64,000 bases of DNA from Mesorhabditis belari (lineage: Eukaryota > Nematoda > Chromadorea > Rhabditida > Rhabditidae), in NCBI GenBank assembly GCA_958450365.1, contig CAUEEP010000937.1:1054501-1118500 (forward strand). The letters run 5' to 3'. The translations under genes were made by a program, and so were the position numbers. Below, one piece after another: positions 44,240-55,700 of the stretch. The first letter of the stretch is position 1, and each line of letters begins with the position of its first letter. Under the pieces are notes generated by a model. The model was not told where the DNA came from. It ran no database searches and was given only the letters and a program-made list of their open reading frames with translations.

Positions 44240-45540
44240 AGAACCATCAGAATGATCGAACTGCTGGACAGAATTAATCCAAAGAATCTCTTCCGTTAGA
44301 CGAATTGTTTCAAGACAAAAAAAAAGCCTTAACAAATCATGGTTTAGGCCGATGGCACTCAAAGAAAGATGCTCTTGATCTTCATTCCTGTCAAAGTTGA
44401 CAAGAAAGTTTACGTCGATATGCTTCAAAAGAAGTTTTGCCTTGGTTTTTGAAAATAGAGCAGAAAAAAGAATTTGAATTGAAATTGAAAGATAGAAGAG
44501 CTTTTCTATTAGAATTTTTACAGTATATATGCATTTTACTCCACCAACTTCTGCTGGACAGAGTTTGGTTGAGTCTGAACCTGTACTTAAACAAATTTCC
44601 TACGCCTAGCTAGTTTATATCATATAGTTAAGATCTAGTTAAGATAAATATAGCTAAGATATCGTTTAGTACACAGTACATAGTACACAGTACGCAGTAA
44701 GCAGTACGCAGTACATAGTACACAGTCTGGGATAAACATGGATCTTAACTGGGATAAACATTACCCTGGTCACTTCGAGCTCTACTTTATCAGATTTAAA
44801 GACGATTCTTGTCTTTGATCTGCGTACTTGCAAATCCCAGGCACTCCCTAGCTACCTAGGCACTTAGGATAGAGGATAGAAAAGTTTTCCTACAACTTAC
44901 TCTATCCCAATACTGACCTCTTTCTGCAAGTGACTCAATCTCTATCTATATTTGTAATGACAAATTCTCTATCTATCTATAGAACAAACCAGAGTTGACA
45001 AACTAATCGTAAATCCGACTATAAACCACTCGTAGATCTAGAAACATTCTTGGCGTAGACACTTGAAAAAAGTTTCCTCAAACGATCTACCACTATCTCA
45101 AGTAAAGCTGGCTCCTCAAAAGATTCTTTCGCAAGCCATTCTACAATTGCAAAATTCCAATTCCTCTCGAAAAACTGACATCATTTCTTTTTTTTTCTGG
45201 AATGAATTTCATTTCATATTATGGCACTCGATTCTTTTTTCACTTTTCGAACCAGCTGTCGCTTTTTTTTGGGCCAACAATTGCTGATTTCTTACTCCAT
45301 CAGAAAACATTAAAAAAAAATGGGCTCGGGAAATTCGAATAATTAGATAAAGGAGAGAAATTGCGTCAAAAATAAGGGGAAAATCGGATTTGAGCCGAGA
45401 AATATTACAAAACAATGGTTATTGCAGATGAAATAGAAAAAAACAAAATGAATCTTTTGAAAGAAAAAAAGGTGATTGAATTGGCAGAATGGAGAATAGA
45501 ATGGAATGGAATTGGTTTAAAGATTTTCAAAAATTCAACT
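44240..45540. other. Stretch without identified gene
   Basis: A minus-strand frame at about 44430-44240 (LLKHIDVNFLVNFDRNEDQE) looks protein-like but has no recognised family or splice partners. It could be a gene remnant interrupted by the LINE. The rest has gtacacagtacgcagtac repeats (44670-44725). Confidence 0.35.
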
Positions 45541-45551
45541 CATTCATCGAG

Positions 45552-46433
45552 CAAAAAGTATTGGATTGGAGGGAAAGTTTTGTCCGTTTGGGAAAGGTTC
45601 TTAAACTCAACCAATCTAAACGTATTATGGCTCATTTGAAAGCTGAAATCAAGGCGGAAAAAGTGGGGAAAATAGCTTTTGAATTCATAGAGTTTCGAAG
45701 TTTTTACAGGTGTTTTAGTGAGACAGACTCAAAAAAGTCCCAAAATTGCGTTTCGATAGTTTTTTGTTTGGCAACATAGGCTAAAAACACGTTATTCGTA
45801 CTCAGCGCATTAAATTACCCTTAGAAATTCATTTTTGAGATTTTTGCAAGAAAAAGTCAAAATTTTTGTCGCGAGCCGGAATCGAACCTTTGACCTTTTG
45901 AGTAGTAGGCGTCGCGCCGTGTTTTTGCTCGTTTTCTTTGCTTTGATTTAATATTTTCGTCTCGTTTTGCTTTTGTTTTGTTAATTGAATTTGGTTTATT
46001 GTTATTTTTTAGGCAAAAGGTGCAGACAATAGAAGAAAGCAAAGAAAACGGGCAAAAAAAACGGCGCGATGCCTACTACTCAAAAGGTCAAGGGTTCGAT
46101 TCCGACTCGCGACAAAAATTTTGAATTTTTTTCCGCAAAAATCTCAAAAATGAATTTCTAAGGGTAATTTAATGCGCTGAGTACGAATAACGTGTTTTTA
46201 GCCTATGTTGCCAAACAAAAAACTATCGAAACGCAATTTTGGGACTCTTTGGGTCTGACCGAGCTCACTAAAACATCTGTAAAAGCTTCAACACTATATG
46301 AATTCAAAAACGATTTTCCCCCTTTTTTCCGCCTTGATTTCAGCATTCAAATGAGCCATAAAACGTCTAGATTAGTTGAGTTTAAGAACCTTTCCCAAAC
46401 GGACAAAACTTTCCTTCCAACTCAATACAAGCC
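45552..46433. mobile_element. Large palindrome (~390-bp arms) with tRNA-like sequence in each arm
   Basis: The arms 45552-45940 and 46040-46433 are inverted copies with about 90 percent identity by eye. Examples are gaaaggttcttaaactcaac against gtttaagaacctttc, and gcgcattaaattacccttag against its complement. Each arm holds a tRNA-like 3' half (minus strand 45925-45868 and plus strand 46055-46115, both with CTACTACTCAAAAGGTCA and GGTTCGATTCC). The open plus-strand frame in the right arm has no supporting features. Confidence 0.85.
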
Positions 46434-46589
46434 CGAGCTCAAAACTTTAAACGCAACCCATTTGGCGCACCCCATTTGGAATAAACAAAGAATTGACCAC
46501 GGAAAAAGTGCGTTTAACAAATTTGAGCATAAAGCAAAGAAGCAAAAAACATTTTGCTAATTGGAAATTAAAGAAATAAGAAAATTTGA

Positions 46590-46725
46590 GATCCAATTCT
46601 AATTACAAGCTCAAATCCTTCCCCCAATTCTAATTACAAGCTCAAATCCTTCCCCCAATTCTAATTACAAGCTCAAATCCTTCCCCCCAATTCTAATTAC
46701 AAGCTCAAATCCTTCCCCCAATTCT
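46590..46725 (+). repeat. 31-bp array (caattctaattacaagctca plus aatccttcccc)
   Basis: Four nearly identical tandem copies in non-coding sequence. Confidence 0.9.
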
Positions 46726-48590
46726 TTCCCTTTATTGATCTTTCGTCTCCAATTCAGAGCTGTCAAAATCAGAAATTTTCAATAGAAAAATCTAAACGAA
46801 CACTTTTCACTTTAAAAAAATCCTCATTCGAAAATTTTTTGAATCAAATTTTTTTCGTCATTGAAAAATCATCAAAAATTTCTACACAAATTGAATTTCT
46901 TTTTTTTTAACTTAGTCATTTTTGGCAAAAAATGAATTACCCAAAAGAAAAATTTGATTCATTCGACACCTGTTGGGGTGGAAATGGAAAGGAATTGAAA
47001 GAAAAATGAAGGCAATTGATACAGACGAAAAAATATCAGAGCTTGAAAGAAACGTTGTGAAAGCTTGGTCTTGGACTTGGCTCACTGCAGTTTTGACCCA
47101 ACAAAAGTCACTGGCCTAGCTTTAACCTGACCTAGCTTTAGCCTGGCCTAGCTTTAGCCTGGCCTAGCTCTAGCCTGACCTAGCTCTAGCCTGGCCTAGC
47201 TTTAGCCTGGCCTAGCTTTAGCCTGGCCTAGCTCTAGCCTGACCTAGCTCTAGCCTGGCCTAGCTTTAGCCTGGCCTAGCTTTAGCCTGGCCTAGCTCTA
47301 GCCTGACCTAGCTTTAGCCTGGCCTAGCTTTAGCCTGGCCTAGCTTTAACCTGGCCTAGCTCTAGCCTGGTCTAGCTCTAGCCTCACCTAGCTCTAGCCT
47401 CACCTAGCTTTAGCCTGGCCTAGCTCTAGCCTCACCTAGCTTTAGCCTCACCTAGCTTTAGCCTGACCTAGCTCTAGCCTGGCCTAGCTTTAACCTGGTC
47501 AAGCTTTAGCCTGACCTAGCTCTAGCCTGGCCTAAGTCCAGGACCCAGTTAAAACATTCCTGTAGGCCAGGTACTGTGCTCAGGTTGCCTTTTTTTACAA
47601 CAAAGCCAAAGTCCGGGCCCGGTATTGGTCGCCAAGTCCTGGATGTTGAGCTAACTACTTAAGTCAGGGGTCTGGCTCAGGCTTGCCAGGTCAGCTCAGG
47701 GTGACCAAAGCCAAAGTCAGGTCAGTTCAGGGTGACCTAGTACTGGATAAACCTAGCCAGAACGTCCGCTTACATAACTAAGTGATACTTTGAACACAGC
47801 TAGAACCCAGATAAGTACGGTTTTTACTATGTACAGGCTGATGAGGTTTTTACTATGTACAGACAGACTGTAACCATAGTAGTATTGTACTATGAACTGG
47901 CTTAGTGCTGCAGTATAGGTCTAATACTGGACAAGAATAGCCAGGACTTCGAAGTTGTACATTTTACACTATGAACATAGTATTGTAGAGTATAGAGCAA
48001 GGAGGCAGATTGGCTTTTGGACTGACTTCTAGTGGTCAGTAATCTAGGTCTAGAATCCAGCTCCAAAACCATGAATTCAGTAATGCCAGGTCAGATACCG
48101 TAGCCCCAACAATATCCATAAGATATTTAGTCTCAAAAACCACCGTAACCCTTTGCAAAGTCCATATTTTAGAGCTCGAAACAAAGGGAGAAAAAGATAA
48201 AGGAAAAAAGGAGAAATCTTTGTTTACCCAAACTTTTCACGTAATCGAAACTCGGTGAAGCTTTTGCAATTTGCAATTTGCAATTTGCAATTTTGAAATT
48301 TTGAAATTTGAGAACCTTTAAAATTTACATTCGTTTTTCGATTTTGAATTGAAATTTAAAAAAATTCAAAGCTTAAGGTTTTATTGGGTTTTTAAAAAGG
48401 AAAAATTAGCGAAATTAGCGAAAAGAAAATTTTCAAAACGTTTTCCCAAAATTTGGGTTTTGAATTTGGGAAAATTGGAGAATTACGATGAATTTTGTTA
48501 CGATCAATTACGATGATCCCATAAAAACCGAGAGATTTTGAATTCCATTTCTTTTCATAGAGGTTTCCATAGAGCAACCTCTCGACTTTT
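46726..48590. other. Non-coding stretch with 15/16-bp minisatellite
   Basis: 47115-47535 is an array of cctagctttagcctgg with ggc/gac and ttt/tct variants that recur in blocks. No exon was recognised in the remainder. Taccgtaa-type motifs and ttgcaattt repeats occur. Confidence 0.6.
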
Positions 48591-48599
48591 TGTTCCACT

Positions 48600-49545
48600 T
48601 TTTGCATGTGACATCGATAAACATCGGTGTTGAAAGAAGTTTAAGTTTGCCTCGGTTTAAGAAGTTTTCAGAGAAAGACGTCTGTCGAACGCTGTCGGAG
48701 AAAAAGATGCTGACACACAACATTCGCTTTTTTCCATGGGTTTGGCACCATTTGGCTTTGGTTTTGGCACCATTTTACATGCTTGCCCTTTCTTCAACCA
48801 CTTGTAACACTCGGCCATCGTAGAATAAACCAACGTTTGATCGTGAGTGATGATGTTCGAAGCTGTCGGAGAAAAAGACGCTGACGAACAACATTACACA
48901 AAATTCGCTTCTTTCCATGGGTTTGGCACCATTTGGCTTTGGTTTTGGCACCATTTTACATGCTTTTACATGCCTTGCCCTTTCTTCAACCACTTGTAAC
49001 ACTCGGTCATCGTAGAAAAAACCCACGTTTGATTGTGAGTGATGTTCGAAAGAGGAAGCCAATCATGCCGGTATTCGCTCCACAATTCGCTGCAGGTCCG
49101 CTGTCTTTTGACTTGGATTTTTCTCAATTTCGTATGGAATTTGCCGTTGTTTTCTACAATTTCTCACCACTTTCTTTCCTAAAATCTCCACAACTTCTTT
49201 CTTTCCACTGCAATCATCGCTACACAGTCATTCGTCCATAGTAACTTCCAGCCAATTTCCCGGTTGATTCATCGGGATTTCACAGGAATCGGTGCTTCAG
49301 AATCGATCGATCCACTTTCCAGGGGTCGGCCGCTTCTCCTCTTTCGTTTGATGCTTGTGTTGCCCGTCTTGAATCTGTGAAACCATTTCTATGCAATACT
49401 CGTTTCAACCATTTTGTTGGCATAAAATTGATTGATTTCTCGTGCTGCTTTGGCCGCTGAAATCCCTCTTGAAAATCGTTGGAGCAGTAGGGATTTCTTC
49501 TCGAGTTGGCTTCATTCGATCGACTACAACTCTCTTCTCGTGTCG
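48600..49545 (-). mobile_element. Degenerate mariner copy, 5' transposase half
   Basis: Going down the minus strand from 49540, mariner N-terminal features appear in shifting frames: SAAKAAREINQFYANKMVET, KWFHRFKTGN, RRSGRPLESGSIDSEAPIPV, then weaker DNA-binding helix and linker remnants. The region 48690-49060 is an internal duplication (ttccatgggtttggcaccat twice). The catalytic part is not recognisable. Confidence 0.65.
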
Positions 49546-49549
49546 ATCC

Positions 49550-50389
49550 CTAAAAAATGAATGTTAGTGCAAGAAAGAAGAAAGTTTTAGCATAAAAAAG
49601 AAAAAAAGAGAAATACAAAATGTTATGTTGTGAGCGAGCACTGATCAAAACAAAAAATCTCTAGGTTTTTATGGGAGAACTTAATACATTTTTGTGACAC
49701 CAAACTGCTAAGAAATGAAGAATTGGTGTAGGAGAAAGGGTACATTTGCAGGATTAAACGCAAAGTAAATGTACAAGAGAAAAGAGCTGAAAAAGGTAAG
49801 CGAATTTGGATTTTAAGTTTACCGTTAGATATGTAAATTTTGTTTAAAACGAATAGCTTTAGATATGATTTAGGGATCTATTTGATATTCAGTTAATGCG
49901 AAAAGAAATGGCCGATGATTTGTGGAAGAGATTGATCGCGGCGATTCAGATGATGAAAGACTTTATGATGAGATTTGTGGAAATGAATGAATACAAGCTA
50001 CAAACTACAAACGTAAACTACAAACGCTTCTAATTTGTCTCAAATGCTCTGGATGATTGATTGATTGACATGATTCATCAATTAGACTAGTTAATGGACA
50101 AAAATTAATTGCAATTATTAGGGAAAAAAAATTTTTTTTTTTTTTTTTATTTTTTTTTCTTCTTTGACTTTTCAAATAAGAATAACCGCAGGAAAGGGAT
50201 CCAAATGGCAGAAAAGATCAAAAAAAGGTAGCTTCGTTCCAGCTTTCGTTTGGTATTGAAGGTTTCCAAACGAGTCTCAATTGACAGAAACGTAGAAAAC
50301 GTCGGGTTTATGAAATTTGAACAGTGCAATGCACTTCTTACTGATGGTGGCCATTATGCGTAATTCTATTTTTGTTTTGTGTGATTATT
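49550..50389. other. Non-coding stretch, nothing recognised
   Basis: AT-rich with a poly-T run at 50130-50160. No exons or RNA genes were seen. Confidence 0.5.
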
Positions 50390-51037
50390 CTTCAACAGTC
50401 GACATAAAGGATCGTACACTGGAGCTTGTCAAAGGATGCAGCGCTTGTTGAAGGGATTATTGGATGCAGCGCTTGTCGATGGAATGATTGGATGCAGCGT
50501 TTGTCAAAGGAATGATTGGATTCAGCGATTGTCAAAGGAATTATTGGATGCAGCGATTGTCGAAGGAATTATTGGATGCAGCGATTGTCGAAGGGATTAT
50601 TGGATGTAGCGCTTGTCGAAGGAATGATTGGATGCAGCGATTGTCGAGGGGATTATTGGATGTAGCGCTTGTCGATGAAATGATTGGATGCAGCGATTGT
50701 CAAAGGAATGATTGGATGCAGCGCTTGTTGAAGGAATTATTGGATGCAGCGCTTGTTGAAGGGATTATTGGATGCAGCGCTTGTCAAAGGAATTATTGGA
50801 TGCAGCGCTTGTCGATGGAATGATTGGATGCAGCGATTGTCAAAGGAATTATTGGATGCAGCGATTGTCGAATTTTTCCGAGCCTTTTTAATCTTTCCCG
50901 TTAAAATTTTGTGTATCTACACATCGGAAGCTGTTGTTGAACGTTATTTTTCTGTTGTCAAAAATGTGATCGCTAATGATCGTAATCCATTGAGTCCTAA
51001 GTCCATTTCTCGTTTCTTTTTCAATTATTTTAAGTAA
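50390..51037 (+). mobile_element. hAT transposase C-terminal remnant with internal array
   Basis: The 3' part reads FPVKILCIYTSEAVVERYFS, then VVKNVIANDRNPLSPKSISR before TAA. This is the hAT dimerisation motif, in which a Ser/Glu-Ala-x-VER-x-FS core is followed by an R..L.P pattern. Upstream, 50430-50875 is occupied by a ~30-bp array instead of the rest of the gene, so the element is dead. Confidence 0.75.
50430..50875 (+). repeat. 30-bp array (gcagcgcttgtcaaaggaat plus tattggat)
   Basis: About fifteen copies with variants (cgcttg/cgattg, caaagg/cgaagg/gatgga) inside the hAT remnant. Confidence 0.9.
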
Positions 51038-51567
51038 TTATTTATTGAAATCAAAACTCGACCTTAATGGATCTAAACTTTTAGATGAATTTGGATTGGG
51101 GAGGATTGGAGAGGTCTATCTTGGAGAGGAGATTTGGAGCTTTCAAATGATTCAAATGATTATAATAACATTTGTCAAAAAACGTTGATGTTTATTTCTA
51201 GAAAGAAAACGATGACTCAATGCTATTGTTTTGACTTTCTGGTGTGTTTTTTCAGCAATGAAAAAGCAACGATCGAAATGTTGACATTTAAAAGCTTTTC
51301 TTTGATTCTGAAACGTTTATTTCAACGATTTCAATGATTTTTCTCAAGCATCGCACGTCATTTTGAGCCTCCGATGTACTTTGTGCTCGCTTTTCTAAAC
51401 GCCTACCTTCTAGTGCACTGAATTTGTTATTTTTTTGACAACGAAGTGTTCCTGGGTAAAAAAATGATAAATTCAGTGCACCAGAAAGTGTCCGTTTATA
51501 GATTTAAGCAAAAATTCAACAAGGGAAAGGCGACAGTGGGATTTGGCCAAATCAGATAAGCGATAAT
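51038..51567. other. Non-coding stretch with dispersed GTGCACCAGAAAG motif
   Basis: It contains tagtgcactgaatttgttat and an inverted ataaattcagtgcaccagaa (51410-51500), a short palindrome that resembles the MITE at 57945-58055. No gene was seen. Confidence 0.5.
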
Positions 51568-52193
51568 AGAAATCACTTCGTTTAAATCTTTGACTTACAA
51601 GGGAAAGGCTAGGATTTTGCCAAATCAGATAAGCTATAGACCATTTGACGGAGAATTTTACGCTGATTTCGAATCTGCTTTCCGTTTTTGTAAAGCCAGA
51701 TCAAATTCAGGTGTTAAAACATCAAAACTCAAAAAAGGAATCGTTTTGTCAAAAAGTTTCGCCGAAAAGGAACCGAACTCGAGTAAATTATGGAGCGCTC
51801 GTTTTGTATGCAAGCGTTTTAACCACTACACCATCGAGTCATGTTTGGGTTTTTGCAAAATTCCTTTCTATAAAGAGTCACCCAAGTTTGAAGTTTTTCG
51901 GTGAAAATGCGAAACTGCCAAAAATGTCTTTATAACGGTTCTTTCACGACACCCAAATCTGGCTCGGTGGTATAGTGGATAAGAGGTTTGAATACAAAAC
52001 GAGCGGCTCCCTTTTTTGCTCGAGTTCGATTCCTTTTGATGTTTTAAGATCTGAATTTTTTCTGGCTTGGCAAAAACGATTGCAGATTCGGAATCAGTGT
52101 GAAATTCTGCATCAAATGGTCTATTGTTTATCTCATTTGGCCAAATCCCAGCCTTTCCCTTGCAAGTCAAAGATTTAAACGAAGTGATTTCTC
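51568..52193. mobile_element. Large palindrome (~300-bp arms) with tRNA-like sequence in each arm
   Basis: The left end aatcacttcgtttaaatctt is matched by the inverted right end at 52175-52190. The arms share tttgccaaatcagataagc, ccatttgacggagaatttta and gtgttaaaacatcaaa in inverted form. Each carries a tRNA-like stretch: minus strand 51850-51779 (TCGATGGTGTAGTGGTTAAA) and plus strand 51958-52035 (TCGGTGGTATAGTGGATAAG, then GAGTTCGATTCC). The two tRNA-like cores have diverged more than the outer arms. Confidence 0.85.
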
Positions 52194-52709
52194 TTTTTCT
52201 CACTTTACTCAAGCCAAGGGCAATTCTTCCTTTTTCCCATATCATTTCCGCAATTGATATCAAATTCTCAATCCATTTCTCTGTTTTTTTTATCATCAAA
52301 AAGTTTCTTTGTCTTTCGTTTTTTGGCTTTTATTGATAGATTTAATAAAAATTTCTCAGCTGATCTTGTAGATTTGATAAAATTGAAAGAAAATTTCCAA
52401 ATTTTAGTACTATTTTAGTATTATTTCTTTCGAATTCAATTCCTACTCACCATTTGGCTTTTGTGCCGACAAATTTATGTTCTCTGGGAAGTGATACCAA
52501 AAAGACTGATAAGTTTTCCGTGAAACGTTCGCCCTTTCTTTCATTTTGACCATTTACGATCTTGTTTTATGAGGGTTTTTGTGCTCAAAAAGGTGCTAAA
52601 CACACCCTTTTTGGTATGATTTTTTAAAAATTAATTCTTTAGTCGTTTAAATTAATTCTTTAATCGTTTAGAGTAATTTCTTGTTTTCAGATCGATCAAT
52701 CTGACAAAA

Positions 52710-55700
52710 ATGGGCGAAACAAAGGGAAAAGTGGCGATCATTGGATGGTTTGTGCTCAAGAATTCCTTTTTTTGCTTTCAGTGGACGTCAGTGAACGTCA
52801 GTGGACGTCAGTGGACGTTAGTGAACGTCAGTGGACTTCAGTGGACATCAGTGGATGTCAGTGGACGTCAGTGAACGTCAGTGGACGTTAGTGGACGTCA
52901 GTGGACGTTAGTGAACGTCAGTGGACTTCAGTGGACATCAGTGGATGTCAGTGGACGTCAGTGAACGTCAGTGGACGTTAGTGGACGTCAGTGGACGTTA
53001 GTGAACGTCAGTGGACTTCAGTGGACATCAGTGGATGTCAGTGGACGTCAGTGAACGTCAGTGGACGTTAGTGGACGTCAGTGGACGTTAGTGAACGTCA
53101 GTGGACGTCAGTGGACATCAGTGGATGTCAGTGGACGTCAGTGAACGTCAGTGGACGTTAGTGGACGTCAGTGGACACAAAAATTTGTAAACAAAACCTT
53201 TCTGGGACACGAAAAGCATCATTTTCTCTACAACAATGATTTGGTGAAGAGAAATGAAGAGAGATGAAGCTTTAGTGTGCTAGATAGGGTGTGTTTGGAA
53301 TGCATTGTTTACCAGTTATTGGAATTAAGAGGTTTAAGGTTTAAGTTTCTTCTTGAGAGGTTCAAGTTTCTTCTTGAGAGGTTGAAGTTATCTACATCAA
53401 AAATCAAAGTTGAATGATCGGGGATCGATCACCCAGGGATCGAACCCAAGCCTTTTGAGCCGTAGACAAGCGCGCTCCCGGCCGCGCCACAGTGTTTGTC
53501 GCCGTGGCGCGGTCGGGAGCGCGCCTGTCTACGGCTCAAAAGGCCTGGGTTCGATCTCTGGATGCTTCATCCAACTTTTCATCCAACTTCATCCGCGCTC
53601 CCGACCGCGCCACAGTGTTTGTCGGTCGGGAGCGCGCTTGTCTACGGCCCGGGTTCGATCCCAGAGTGTTTTTCGGCTAGTTTAAAGATAAAGTAGTTTT
53701 CAGTGGCCTAATAGGTTCATGTTGGGGTTCGATGTTTGCCTCGGCCGGTTACTCGGTTTGCATTTTCGAGATAAACGAGAGTCTCGTTCAAGCGGGGATT
53801 GGAAGAATTCGCGGAAATCTCAACACAATGCAGGTAAATAAAGAAAAAGAAAAGCTTTCAACTTGGAAAAAGCCTTAGGCTTAGGCTTGGGCTTAGGCTT
53901 AGGCTCAGGCTTAGGCTTGGGCTTAGGCTTAGACTTAGGCTTAGGCTCAGGCTTTGGCTTAGACTTAGGCTTAGGCTCAGGCTTTGGCTTAGGTTTTTGC
54001 CTAGGCTTTGGCTTAGACTTAGAGAAATGGGCTTCTTACCGTAACCTCTCTTTTCTTTCTGTCTCATTTCTTACCGTAACCTCTCATTTTCCTCAAATCG
54101 ATCTTTCGATCTTTCTAACTTTCGATATCCTTTTTGAACCTTCAAAGAATCAGAGAAAGTAAATTGGATAAAAATAAGATTACGGTAGAAAGGGGACATT
54201 AGAAATCGAATTAGAAACCCGAATTCTAAAATTTCAGAAAGATTCCCTTACAAGAGGCCCACTGACAACCGAAGAAGCGATGGGAAATGTTAGAGGAACC
54301 ATTGATTTGCGAGAGGCGCTACATGGAGCCATTTATGCCCAGGTTTATTTGAATACTGTACTTTATTAAGTGCTTTTGGAGTACTTTGAGAAATATGTAG
54401 CCTTTGAATTTCGTAACTTTAATATTTAAGTTTCTAGTAATTTCAGGAATCGACAATGGAGAGCGAAGTATTCAAGAAGGATATTTTCACGAAAATCGAT
54501 CTCCTCGCCGATTCGGAGACGGTTCTCGCGAGCAGTACATCGACAATTCCGGCATCGCTTTTCACTGAAAAGCTCAAGAATCGGTCAGTGCTCAAGAATT
54601 TGCATCAAAATTGCAGGGAAATATCAAATTGCATAGAAAACAAGTGTACTGTACTTATTGTTAGAGTTGGTTCCGTTTTCTAAAAACACCAGCACTTCTA
54701 CAAAGAACACTTCTTGAAAAAAAGCAAAAGAAAACCCGAATCGAACTTGTGAGGTCTCGATCTGGAAACGAACGCTGTAACACTCGGTCACGGATGCACC
54801 AAAACTGGTCCGAAAGGAGGCCGCTAGGAAGCCGCAAGCAGGCCGCTAGGAGGCCGCAAGCAGGCCGCAAGTAGGCCGCTAGGAGGCCGCAATCAGGCCA
54901 CTAAGCCCCAAATGATCACATCTTCACATCACAATTCACAAGTCCTAAAAACTCAAACTCAGACGTTTTAGACTTACTTTAGACGCTTATAACTCTTGAC
55001 AGATTGTCATTTAGCGAAAATGGAATACATATTCGAAATCAGCATCAAATTCTGCGTCAAATGGTATAGGTCGGCTAGCATTGGGCTGGCTCTGAGCTGA
55101 GCTATCTGCCTTCTTTTCCCAAGAAGAAATAGAAAGAGACAAGGGAGAGAAAGAAAGAAAGAAAGAAAGAAAGAATATGCCAAGAACCGTTCGTTTGCAA
55201 GAGCCCAGAGTACGTTTGGATTCGGATTTCCAGAATCTCGATTTTGTTATTTTGCTTTCAATCTACAATCCCTGGATTACAATCCCTTTGTCCTACAATC
55301 CATTTGTCCTTTCCCCTTCCCTTGTCGGTATAACTCCTGGCAGATTGTCATTTAGCAAAAATGGAATATAGATTCGAAATCAGCATCAAATTCTGCGTCA
55401 AATGGTAGGTCGTATAGCATTTGGCCGCCTCAGCCAGTTGACCTTCCCTTGTTGACTCGATTTACAGTTTGATTCCTTAATGTAGATGATCAAAATTAAG
55501 TAGAACAGACAAAATCTGAAATCTGAAAATCTGAAGAGCTTCCGGTAGCTTTTCCAAATTTTAGAATGCCCACCTTTTAGAAAAAAATTGAGAAGGAAAC
55601 TAGAAGTTGAAGAACTCCACTATCCTTCCTTCTGCTTCCCTTCTTCCTTCTTCCTTTCTTTTTTCTTCATTCCTTTCTTCGTCCTCCGCTTCTTCTTCCT

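Noticed and set aside
46192..46560. 122-aa plus-strand ORF starting in the palindrome.
   Set aside because: It runs through the right arm of a non-coding palindrome. The left arm's mirror frame is not conserved, and no domain or splice signal supports it.
9440..47535. Regularly spaced arrays considered as CRISPR.
   Set aside because: Units are directly adjacent, with no unique spacers. No cas genes occur, and the sequence is eukaryotic.
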